Shown here in pieces: positions 1 to 5,207 of a DNA stretch of 12,299 nucleotides (position 1 is its first letter; each line of letters starts with the position of its first letter). Below the pieces are notes generated by a model. That model had not been told where the DNA came from, did not search any database, and saw only the letters and a list, made by a program, of their open reading frames with translations. The translations under genes and the position numbers were made by a program. The stretch comes from Acidobacteriota bacterium (GTDB lineage: Bacteria; Acidobacteriota; Terriglobia; Terriglobales; Acidobacteriaceae): assembly GCA_021810175.1 (NCBI GenBank), contig JAJZJJ010000033.1:1-12299 (forward strand), written 5' to 3'.

Positions 1-2
1 CT

Positions 3-43
3 CGCTGACTTGCTAACCCGCTGACTTGCTAACCCGCTGACCC
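3..43. repeat. 16-bp direct tandem repeat, about 2.5 copies
   Basis: The unit CGCTGACTTGCTAACC occurs exactly at 3-18 and 19-34, and its first eight bases or so recur at 35-43 before the match breaks down. The array touches the window edge, so more copies may lie to the left. It is not in a recognisable coding region. Short intergenic tandem repeats of this kind often vary in copy number between strains. Confidence 0.8.
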
Positions 44-104
44 AGCGTCTCTGAGCATCTGCCATCGTTTCAGGCACTTCCAGCCCAGAGTCTCTGGAGC
101 AAAA

Positions 105-170
105 ATGGAACTCGCTGAAAACAAAAGGATTCCGAAAAAGTTGATCCCTGGGGGTACCCTTGGCGGTTGA
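105..170 (+). CDS. Possible 21-residue small ORF (uncertain)
   Basis: An ATG at 105 opens a 21-codon frame ending in TGA at 168-170; the product begins MELAENKRIPKK and ends in GGTLGG. The only support is a well-placed GGAG at 96-99, five bases before the ATG, and a basic, lysine-rich middle. There is no family I recognise and no visible conservation signal. It could be a leader peptide or simply chance. It ends 201 bp before the thioredoxin-like gene, so direct translational coupling is unlikely. Confidence 0.18.
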   Translation: MELAENKRIPKKLIPGGTLGG

Positions 171-371
171 GCTGCGCCCCTCATGCACGCTCAACGCGAA
201 CCTGCGAACCGTATCATGGAAGGAACCAGAAGCAGGGTCGGTCTGACTCGCATGGGCTGACCGGTCGGCAGCCCCCACCATCGATGGAAAGCTCATCGAA
301 GGTCGCTGAAGCCGAATTCCCTCTCTTCCCGGGTCCTCATCTTTGGTTCTCATCTTTTTCATGGAGTTGCT

Positions 372-935
372 ATGGCGCGCACGGAATCCGCAATGATCCA
401 GCTGGGTACCCAGGCCCCGCACTTCAGCCTCACCGATGTTCGCGAAGGCGGCACAGATTCCACCGGCTCCCTGATGGGAGCTCGCGGGCTGCTGGTCATG
501 TTCATCTGCGCCCATTGTCCGTTCGTCAAACATATCGAGCGCGAACTGGCGCGCCTGGGAGAGGACTACCTCGACTCAGGCATTGGCATCGCCGCCATCA
601 GCAGTAACGACGCCGAAAAGTACCCCGATGACGCCCCCTCCGCTCTGGCCGAACAGGCGCTGGCTCTGGGTTTCACCTTCCCCTACCTCTACGATGAGAC
701 CCAGGACGTCGCCCGCGCCTTCGACGCCGCCTGCACACCCGACTTTTTTCTCTTTGACAGCTCCGGAAAGCTCGCCTATCGCGGCCAGTTCGACTCCAGC
801 CGCCCCGGCAGCGATATCCCGGTTACCGGAAAGGATTTGCGCGCGGCTCTCGATGCGCTGATTGCCGGCAAACCAATTCCGGAGAAACAGCTCCCCAGCC
901 TGGGATGCAATATCAAATGGAAGACCCGGCTGTAG
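372..935 (+). CDS. Thioredoxin-fold (AhpC/TSA-like) redox family protein
   Basis: This 187-residue protein belongs to the thioredoxin-like/peroxiredoxin-related superfamily. Residues 10-20 form the typical N-terminal strand with an APHFSL motif. A redox-type CxxC (CAHC, Cys46 and Cys49) is followed directly by Pro-Phe-Val, and the conserved cis-proline region is ACTPDF (Pro123). The C-terminus carries PSLGCNIKWK, with a third cysteine, Cys179, which is usual in this small thioredoxin-like family. No signal peptide is seen, so it is probably cytoplasmic. The start is supported by GGAG at 363-366, five bases before the ATG; an internal Met at codon 8 is an alternative. The likely role is thiol-disulfide exchange or peroxide defence, but the physiological substrate cannot be read from sequence. 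It is a single gene, convergent with the MerR regulator. Confidence 0.92.
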   Translation: MARTESAMIQLGTQAPHFSLTDVREGGTDSTGSLMGARGLLVMFICAHCPFVKHIERELARLGEDYLDSGIGIAAISSNDAEKYPDDAPSALAEQALALGFTFPYLYDETQDVARAFDAACTPDFFLFDSSGKLAYRGQFDSSRPGSDIPVTGKDLRAALDALIAGKPIPEKQLPSLGCNIKWKTRL

Positions 936-936
936 C

Positions 937-967
937 GAGTAGCCGCTGGCTGTAGCGGCCGTTACTC
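937..967. terminator. Stem-loop between two convergent genes
   Basis: The inverted repeat GAGTA (937-941) / TACTC (963-967) encloses a second pair, GCCGCT (942-947) / AGCGGC (954-959), with a six-base loop and a three-base bulge. It lies exactly where the thioredoxin-like gene (stop at 933-935) meets the MerR gene (stop at 962-964), a natural place for a bidirectional terminator. There is no clear U-tract on either strand, so intrinsic termination is inferred from position and structure only. Confidence 0.45.
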
Positions 968-1474
968 AAACAGAGTCGGCTCGGGCCGGACCATGGACCG
1001 CAGTCCGGTCTTCGCGATGCGGTGCCCATGCTGCTTCGGCGCATTCTCCGGCGTCCTTTCCGGTCGCGCGGAAAGGATGCCCAGCAGATCGTGCAGCTCG
1101 GAACGCAGGCTGCGAAGCTTGTTTTCAACCGCCGGCGTGCGTTCGCCGTCGCCCTTCGGCGGCGGTGGAATCTCCGGGGATTTGGCCTTCCCCGGTTCCT
1201 GCGCCAGCACCTGCCGCGCACCGGCGATCGTATAGCCTTCGTCGTGCAGCAGTCGCCGCACCCGCAGCGCCAGCTCCACCTCGCGCTTCCGGTAAAGCCG
1301 CTGGCCGGTGCCGCTCTTGTTCGGGCGCAGCTGCGGAAATTCGGTCTCCCAGAAGCGCAGCACGTAGGTTTCAACGCCGCACAGCTTCGCCACCTCGCCA
1401 ATGCGGAAGTAGAGCTTATCGGGGATGACCACATCCTGCTGCGGGGCGCGGCGCTGAGCTGCGTTTCGAGGCAT
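962..1474 (-). CDS. MerR-family transcriptional regulator
   Basis: This is a 170-residue DNA-binding regulator. Residues 20-90 are a MerR-type winged helix-turn-helix: LYFRIGEVAKLCGV, then a recognition region with LRFWETEFPQL, and the wing GQRLYRKREVE. It most resembles the short MerR-like proteins that begin with the 'IPDKLYFRIGEV' pattern, not the metal sensors. A Pro-rich linker (about 97-110) leads to a possible coiled-coil segment, about 115-135. The C-terminus lacks a Cys-rich metal-binding loop, so the effector is unknown. I chose the ATG at 1474 because the longer frame, to 1681, runs through the promoter and palindrome and into the upstream gene. No Shine-Dalgarno sequence is visible before this start. 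The old yellow enzyme gene ends 91 bp upstream on the same strand, and a separate promoter appears to lie in that gap. Confidence 0.92.
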   Translation of the reverse strand: MPRNAAQRRAPQQDVVIPDKLYFRIGEVAKLCGVETYVLRFWETEFPQLRPNKSGTGQRLYRKREVELALRVRRLLHDEGYTIAGARQVLAQEPGKAKSPEIPPPPKGDGERTPAVENKLRSLRSELHDLLGILSARPERTPENAPKQHGHRIAKTGLRSMVRPEPTLFE

Positions 1475-1484
1475 TGGGGGCGCT

Positions 1485-1511
1485 GGGAACCAACCTCGCG
1501 AGGCGGTTCCC
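1485..1511 (-). promoter_or_regulatory. 27-nt imperfect palindrome before the merR start codon
   Basis: On the plus strand GGGAACC (1485-1491) and GGTTCCC (1505-1511) are exact inverted repeats, and the middle, CCTCGCGAGG (1494-1503), is itself a perfect palindrome. The element ends ten bases before the start codon and begins about seven bases downstream of the proposed -10. It would therefore form the very 5' end of the transcript. It could be a protein operator or an RNA hairpin that limits ribosome access; the sequence alone does not decide between them. Confidence 0.5.
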
Positions 1512-1518
1512 TGGTGGA

Positions 1519-1549
1519 AGTATAGGACAGCCAACGTCCTGGACGGTAA
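1519..1549 (-). promoter_or_regulatory. Putative merR promoter with dyad in a 19-bp spacer
   Basis: On the minus strand TATACT (1519-1524) is a good -10. TTACCG (1544-1549) is a weak -35 at a spacing of 19 bp. Inside the spacer lies the dyad AGGAC-N7-GTCCT (1524-1540). A dyad between -35 and -10 with an unusually long 19-20 bp spacer is the classical layout of MerR-regulated promoters. This suggests autoregulation. The weak -35 is the main doubt. Confidence 0.45.
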
Positions 1550-1565
1550 CGATTTGTGCCGTCGA

Positions 1566-2699
1566 TCAGTACCTGTCTGGTTTCCCGGCAACAATGGGTG
1601 TCCGGGCACTGGAACCGCGTGGAGCGGCACGCAGGTACTGCGGCGGCCAGCTGGCCCCTTCGCCCAGTTCCGCTGCCGCATGCAGCGGCCAGTACGGATC
1701 GCGCAGGAATTCGCGCGCGAGGAAGACCAGATCCGCCTGCCCCGTCCGCAGAATGTGCGCGGCCTGCGCCGGATCGGTAATCATCCCAACCGATCCCGTG
1801 CGAATCCCGGCCTCGGCCCGGATGGCTGCGGAAAACGGAGTTTGATAACCAGGCCCCACCGGAACGCGGGCCGCAGCGACATTGCCGCCGGAGGATACGT
1901 CGATTAGGTCCACGCTGCGCTCACGCAACAGCGCCCCCAGCCGCACCGAATCCGGCAGCTCCCAGCCGCCTTCCGTCCAGTCCGTGGCGGAAATGCGGAC
2001 AAACAGAGGCCGCTCGCGCGGCCAGACTTCGCGAATGTCGGCAACGACTTCGAGAAGCAGGCGGACGCGGTTTTCAAAACTCCCGCCGTAGTTGTCGCCG
2101 CGGTGGTTACTGATCGGAGAAAGGAACTCCTGCAGCAGATAGCCATGAGCAGCGTGAATCTCGATCACATCGAAACCGGCGCGGTCGGCGCGTACAGCCG
2201 CATCTCGAAACTCCCGCCGGACTCGGGCAATGCCGGCCGTGTCCAGCTCCCGGGGCTGCGGGTAGTTCTCCGCAAAACGAATGGCGCTCGGAGCCAGCAC
2301 CTCGCTCCAGCCACCCTGCTCCGGCAAGACCGCGCCTTCCCCCTCCCACGGCCGGAAGGTGCTCGCCTTGCGCCCGGCGTGAGCCAGCTGGATGCCAGCG
2401 CACGCGCCCTGGGAGTGGAGGAAGTCCACAATGCGTGCAAGCGGAGCGATGTGCTCGTCCTTCCACAGCCCAAGATCCTGCGGACTGATGCGGCCTTCTG
2501 CCGCCACCGCGGTAGCCTCTGTGAAGATCAGACCGGCGCCGCCAACCGCGCGACTGCCAAGATGAACCAGATGCCAGTCGCTCGCGAAGCCATCGGCGCT
2601 GGAGTATTCGCACATCGGCGAGACAACAATGCGGTTGGGCAGACGAACGGAACCAATCTGCAGGGGAGAAAAGAGATTTGCCGGAGCTTCAGATGTCAT
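1566..2699 (-). CDS. NADH:flavin oxidoreductase, old yellow enzyme family (YqjM-like)
   Basis: This 377-residue FMN-dependent TIM-barrel ene-reductase would reduce activated C=C bonds of enals, enones or nitro compounds using NAD(P)H. Features of the YqjM/xenobiotic-reductase class are clear. SPMCEYS carries the class-specific Cys30 and Tyr32, and IQLAHAGRK is the flavin-contact region with Gln104. IHAAHGYLLQEFLSPISN carries the substrate-binding pair His182/His185. Arg235 lies in LFVRISATD, and the phosphate-binding end is ADLVFLAREFLRDPYW. PPQYLR near 353-358 resembles the arginine-finger tail of YqjM. No signal peptide is present, so it is cytosolic. The ATG at 2699 fits the family N-terminus (LFSPLQIGSVRLPNRI); the upstream extension to a TTG at 2816 is not family-like. 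No Shine-Dalgarno is visible. The next gene on this strand is the MerR regulator, a possible partner. Confidence 0.95.
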   Translation of the reverse strand: MTSEAPANLFSPLQIGSVRLPNRIVVSPMCEYSSADGFASDWHLVHLGSRAVGGAGLIFTEATAVAAEGRISPQDLGLWKDEHIAPLARIVDFLHSQGACAGIQLAHAGRKASTFRPWEGEGAVLPEQGGWSEVLAPSAIRFAENYPQPRELDTAGIARVRREFRDAAVRADRAGFDVIEIHAAHGYLLQEFLSPISNHRGDNYGGSFENRVRLLLEVVADIREVWPRERPLFVRISATDWTEGGWELPDSVRLGALLRERSVDLIDVSSGGNVAAARVPVGPGYQTPFSAAIRAEAGIRTGSVGMITDPAQAAHILRTGQADLVFLAREFLRDPYWPLHAAAELGEGASWPPQYLRAAPRGSSARTPIVAGKPDRY

Positions 2700-2786
2700 T
2701 GCAATGGTTTTGATGTGGCGAACAGAAACTCGGTCGCAACGAGAAGAAGGCAACCCCACTTTTGCACGTCCGGCGCCAGGACGAAA

Positions 2787-2812
2787 GAGGCCTCGCCCAG
2801 GGGCGAAGCCTC
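2787..2812 (-). other. Strong 11-bp hairpin in the OYE leader region
   Basis: GAGGC-C-TCGCC on the plus strand pairs with GGCGA-A-GCCTC around a four-base loop, giving eleven positions with one mismatch. On the minus strand the stem is followed by CTTTCG, only a weak T-run. It could be an attenuator or terminator in the oxidoreductase leader, or a transcript-boundary structure. No gene on the plus strand ends here that would need a terminator. Confidence 0.45.
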
Positions 2813-2937
2813 TCAAACGCCACGATGAAGGAGGACTCGGCTGGCTTTGGCCTCCGTGAAAACCCCTTCTCCCTGAAGGTTCTTTCGATCTACCAGCCCG
2901 CTACCACATCCTGGCGGACAACCGTCAAGACACCAAC

Positions 2938-2966
2938 ATATTGGGCGTCGATATTGCGATTGTCAA
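2938..2966 (-). promoter_or_regulatory. Candidate promoter for the old yellow enzyme gene
   Basis: On the minus strand there is a perfect -35, TTGACA (2961-2966), followed after exactly 17 bp by CAATAT (2938-2943), a mediocre -10. TATGTT at 2935-2940 is an alternative -10 at 20 bp. This would start transcription near 2930, about 230 nt before the ATG at 2699. The -35 is convincing but the -10 is not. Confidence 0.35.
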
Positions 2967-3052
2967 GCGAAATAACGGAAGAGTCTTAGAGCCAGGGGAA
3001 TCAAAGGGCCGTGGAACCTGCTCAGGAGCGAGCGGCCCGCGAGAACCTTCGG

Positions 3053-3058
3053 TACACT
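3053..3058 (+). promoter_or_regulatory. -10-like hexamer TACACT, seven bases before the glycosylase ATG
   Basis: TACACT, preceded by GG, ends at 3058 and the ATG begins at 3066. A transcript starting the usual six to eight bases after a -10 would begin at or next to the start codon. There is no Shine-Dalgarno between the two and no good -35 seventeen bases upstream. The same GGTACACT string occurs before the phosphatase gene at 9937-9944. Confidence 0.35.
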
Positions 3059-3065
3059 GCCTCTC

Positions 3066-3740
3066 ATGATCGACGGAAGACGCGCCGTCCGCTACGACGC
3101 CGAGCAAGCCTGCCGGGAACTGGCACTCGCGGATCCAAAGCTGGGCCAGCTAATCGAGCAGGCTGGCCCGTTCCTGCTGCGGTTGCAGAGCCAGCACTCG
3201 CCGTTTGAGGCGCTACTGGAATCGATCATCTATCAGCAGCTGCACGGAAAAGCGGCGGGGGCAATTCTGAGGCGCCTGCTAACCGCCTTCGGCGAACTGC
3301 ATCCGGCTCCCGAGCATCTGCTGCAGGCGTCAGACGAGATGCTGCGCGCCGCAGGGCTGTCCGCTTCAAAAACGAAGGCTCTGCGCGATCTGGCGGCAAA
3401 AACCATCGACGGAACCGTACCCACAATTTCCCAGATCCGCCGGATGCCGGATGATGAGATTGTCAAAAGGCTCACTGAGGTGCGGGGCATCGGCACGTGG
3501 ACAGTGGAGATGCTGCTGATCTTCCGCCTCGGCCGGCCGGATGTTTTTCCCATCACCGACTATGGCGTTCGCAAAGGGTTCGCCCTCACCTTCCATCGTC
3601 TGCCGAAGAGCAAGCCGTTCGACGCCTCAATGCTCGCAAAGCAGGAGCAGATGCTGCGCCGCGCAGAGAAGTGGCGTCCATGGCGCTCGGTGGCGAGTTG
3701 GTATTTGTGGCGAGCCTGCGATCTGGCTGGAAAGAAGTGA
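3066..3740 (+). CDS. alkA: DNA-3-methyladenine glycosylase, AlkA/HhH-GPD family
   Basis: This 224-residue base-excision-repair enzyme removes alkylated purines such as 3-methyladenine by cleaving the N-glycosidic bond. The HhH-GPD fold is clear. The early helix has LLESIIYQQLHGKAA (about 50-64), the counterpart of the IIxQQ segment in AlkA. The helix-hairpin-helix is LTEVRGIGTWTVEML (about 136-150). The Gly/Pro-rich segment with the catalytic aspartate is DVFPITDYGVRKG, with Asp165. It lacks the extra N-terminal domain of E. coli AlkA and is closer in size to the short Mag/AlkA-like enzymes. No cysteine cluster for an iron-sulphur centre is seen, unlike EndoIII/MutY relatives. The ATG at 3066 gives a family-like start with no Shine-Dalgarno; translation may be leaderless. 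The symbol is by family; function as AlkA proper is inferred. Confidence 0.94.
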   Translation: MIDGRRAVRYDAEQACRELALADPKLGQLIEQAGPFLLRLQSQHSPFEALLESIIYQQLHGKAAGAILRRLLTAFGELHPAPEHLLQASDEMLRAAGLSASKTKALRDLAAKTIDGTVPTISQIRRMPDDEIVKRLTEVRGIGTWTVEMLLIFRLGRPDVFPITDYGVRKGFALTFHRLPKSKPFDASMLAKQEQMLRRAEKWRPWRSVASWYLWRACDLAGKK

Positions 3741-3883
3741 ATGCTGCCGGAGTGAAGGCGGCCGGAGCGGTGCATGTCAGGAACGGAAGTCACACGCATG
3801 GCCAACGCATAAATGCGGCAGTCCGGCTCGGAAAGCTGCCCATCTGTTCACCGATTCTCAACGTTCTCCAGCCGTCCCTTTGC

Positions 3884-3889
3884 TATTCT
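3884..3889 (+). promoter_or_regulatory. Extended -10 (TGC-TATTCT) eight bases before the DHS-like ATG
   Basis: TATTCT is preceded by TGC, matching the extended -10 pattern TGn. It ends eight bases before the ATG at 3898, so transcription would begin almost at the start codon. The bases between are GGAATCGT, with no clear Shine-Dalgarno. The rest of the 157-bp gap after the glycosylase gene (3741-3883) shows only short direct repeats (ACGCAT twice near 3800) and no gene. Confidence 0.4.
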
Positions 3890-3897
3890 GGAATCGT

Positions 3898-4959
3898 ATG
3901 CCTTCAAAAAAGGAATTACTGAGTACGCCGATCCGCCACATCGACATCAGGGAACACAATGTGGTTCCGCTGGTCGACGCCATGCAGTCAATGGCCTACA
4001 GCTCGCGCGATCTGGCGCGGGCGGCCTCGATCTACGAGCGGATGCTGCGGGATCAGGAATGCGGGATCATCCTGTGCCTCGCCGGTTCGCTGATCTCGGC
4101 AGGGCTGAAGCAGATTTTCGTGGATCTGATCCGCAACAACATGGTCGACGCGGTTGTTTCAACCGGCGCCAATATTGTGGACCAGGACTTCTTTGAGGCG
4201 CTGGGATTCAGGCACTACATTGCTGACGACCTTTTCAAGTCGGGTACGCAGGATGGTGTGCTGCGCGAGTTGATGATCGACCGCATCTACGACACGCTGA
4301 TCGATGAGGAAGAGCTGCGCCTGTGCGACGAAACCACGGAGAAGGTCGCCGACGGTCTCGAGCCACGTCCCTACAGCTCGCGGGAGTTCATCCGCGCAAT
4401 GGGAGTCTGGCTGGAAGACGAAGGGAAAACGCCCGAAAAGGGCGGCGTGGACTCCATCGTCCTCGCGGCATATCAGAAGGACGTGCCCATCTTCTGCCCG
4501 GCATTCAGCGACTGCTCAGCGGGCTTTGGACTGGTGGCACACCAGCACAAACGCGGCGATAAGCCGAAGGTTTCCATCGATTCGGCAAAGGATTTCTACG
4601 AGCTGACGCAGCTGAAAATCGCAAATCCGACAACGGGCCTGCTGATGATTGGCGGCGGCGTTCCGAAGAATTTCGCGCAGGATATCGTGGTTGCGGCCGA
4701 CATTTTGGGAAACGAAGCACCAATGCACAAGTACGCGATTCAGATCACGGTCGCCGACGTTCGAGATGGTGCCCTGTCGTCGAGCACACTCAAGGAAGCA
4801 AGTTCCTGGGGCAAGGTAGACACCACTTTCGAGCAGATGGTGTACAGCGAAGCCACGCTGGCGCTGCCGCTGATCACTGGCTATGCCTGGCACAAAAGCG
4901 CCTACACCGCACGAACGGGAAAACACTGGAACCGGGTTCTGGACCCGGTGACAGCTTAG
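3898..4959 (+). CDS. Deoxyhypusine synthase family protein
   Basis: This 353-residue protein is a homologue of deoxyhypusine synthase, which uses NAD and spermidine to transfer an aminobutyl group through an enzyme-lysine imine. The key lysine is present: EASSWGKVD near the C-terminus (Lys306) aligns with the active-site SWGK segment of the eukaryotic enzyme. Other family segments are STGANIVDQDFFEALG (88-103), FCPAFSDCSAGFG (199-211) and GLLMIGGGVPKNF (247-259), the last two being NAD/substrate-pocket regions. No membrane or signal segment is present, so it should be cytosolic and probably tetrameric like its relatives. Bacteria lack eIF5A, so hypusine formation is unlikely. Bacterial members are thought to make polyamines such as homospermidine or related compounds; which reaction applies here is not visible. 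The open frame extends upstream to 3541, but that part overlaps the glycosylase gene and is not family-like, so ATG 3898 is chosen. Confidence 0.93.
   Translation: MPSKKELLSTPIRHIDIREHNVVPLVDAMQSMAYSSRDLARAASIYERMLRDQECGIILCLAGSLISAGLKQIFVDLIRNNMVDAVVSTGANIVDQDFFEALGFRHYIADDLFKSGTQDGVLRELMIDRIYDTLIDEEELRLCDETTEKVADGLEPRPYSSREFIRAMGVWLEDEGKTPEKGGVDSIVLAAYQKDVPIFCPAFSDCSAGFGLVAHQHKRGDKPKVSIDSAKDFYELTQLKIANPTTGLLMIGGGVPKNFAQDIVVAADILGNEAPMHKYAIQITVADVRDGALSSSTLKEASSWGKVDTTFEQMVYSEATLALPLITGYAWHKSAYTARTGKHWNRVLDPVTA
4931..4949. repeat. Perfect 7-bp inverted repeat at the 3' end of the DHS-like gene
   Basis: ACCGGGT (4931-4937) and ACCCGGT (4943-4949) are exact inverted repeats around a five-base loop, within the last codons of the coding region. 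The element may be part of a transcription-end structure together with the hairpin at 4968-5003, or a coincidence of codon choice. Confidence 0.4.
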
Positions 4960-4967
4960 AACCATAT

Positions 4968-5003
4968 GGGCAGGACGGCCGCCTCCACCTGGCCATTCTG
5001 CCC
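4968..5003 (+). terminator. Hairpin after the DHS-like gene, possible terminator
   Basis: GGGCAG (4968-4973) pairs with CTGCCC (4998-5003), and an inner GGCC pairs with GGCC across a ten-base loop, separated by a symmetric three-base internal loop. It starts nine bases after the stop codon. There is no T-run behind it, so it is a candidate only. The remaining gap to the kinase (5004-5207) holds one good -10 and no gene that I can support. Confidence 0.4.
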
Positions 5004-5138
5004 CTGCTACCCTCCTGGATTTCGCAATCCACGATATAAAGAGCTGCCGCCTTCGCATCCTGCGCTGAAATGTTGCTTAGCGAGGGACACCGTATTCGGC
5101 CCTGCTCGTTTTCCCTATCGGAAGCTCTCTCATTCCCC

Positions 5139-5144
5139 TATACT
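5139..5144 (+). promoter_or_regulatory. -10 element upstream of the kinase gene
   Basis: TATACT, five of six matches to the sigma-70 -10 consensus, lies 63 bases before the kinase start and would give a leader of about 57 nt. No good -35 is seen at 16-18 bp. It would serve the kinase-receiver-Hpt group, which has no other obvious internal promoter. Confidence 0.35.
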
Positions 5145-5207
5145 TTTTCCACAATCTGTACCGCAGAAACCTGAATTTACCCCGAAACTCCCTCGACGGG
5201 ATCGCGG

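Larger units (their letters stand above)
1..371. other. Left-edge region without a convincing gene
   Basis: I see no protein here that looks conserved on either strand, and no tRNA-like arms. It contains a short tandem repeat at the left edge, one very short ORF with a good ribosome binding site (105-170), and a small hairpin (GGGCTG at 254-259 pairing with CAGCCC at 269-274). There is also a perfect 10-bp palindrome, CCATCGATGG, at 278-287. The last 60 bases before the thioredoxin-like gene are pyrimidine-rich on the plus strand and contain the motif CTCATCTTT twice. I could not pick out a convincing -35/-10 pair for the downstream gene. Confidence 0.5.
2700..3065. other. Divergent intergenic region between OYE and alkA-type genes
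   Basis: These 366 bases hold no convincing gene. Visible elements are a strong hairpin (2787-2812), a second inverted pair GGAGG (2830-2834) / CCTCC (2851-2855), a minus-strand promoter candidate (2938-2966) and a -10-like hexamer before the glycosylase. A 54-codon plus-strand frame from an ATG at 2825 lacks a ribosome binding site and family resemblance, and I do not call it. If the minus-strand promoter is used, the oxidoreductase mRNA would have a leader of about 230 nt containing both hairpins. I could not match that leader to a riboswitch class I know. Confidence 0.5.

Noticed and set aside
167..607. 146-codon frame overlapping the start of the thioredoxin-like gene
   Set aside because: Much of it lies in another frame over the clearly conserved thioredoxin-like protein, and it is low-complexity, His/Arg/Ser-rich.
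1475..1681. N-terminal extension of the MerR regulator by 69 codons
   Set aside because: The extension runs through the promoter and palindrome and overlaps the end of the upstream oxidoreductase. The MerR fold starts about 20 residues after the chosen ATG.
2762..2989. 75-codon plus-strand frame in the divergent gap, with an inner ATG at 2825
   Set aside because: There is no ribosome binding site and no stable family resemblance. The string FGLRENPF recalls the start of ExeA-type ATPases, but nothing after it does.
3541..3897. N-terminal extension of the DHS-like protein by 119 codons
   Set aside because: It overlaps the glycosylase gene in another frame, is Ser/Arg/Cys-rich and is not family-like.
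3741..3897. Short repeats (ACGCAT, GCCGGAG) after the glycosylase gene as a possible CRISPR or regulatory array
   Set aside because: The units are six or seven bases long, irregularly spaced and only two copies each, well within chance.
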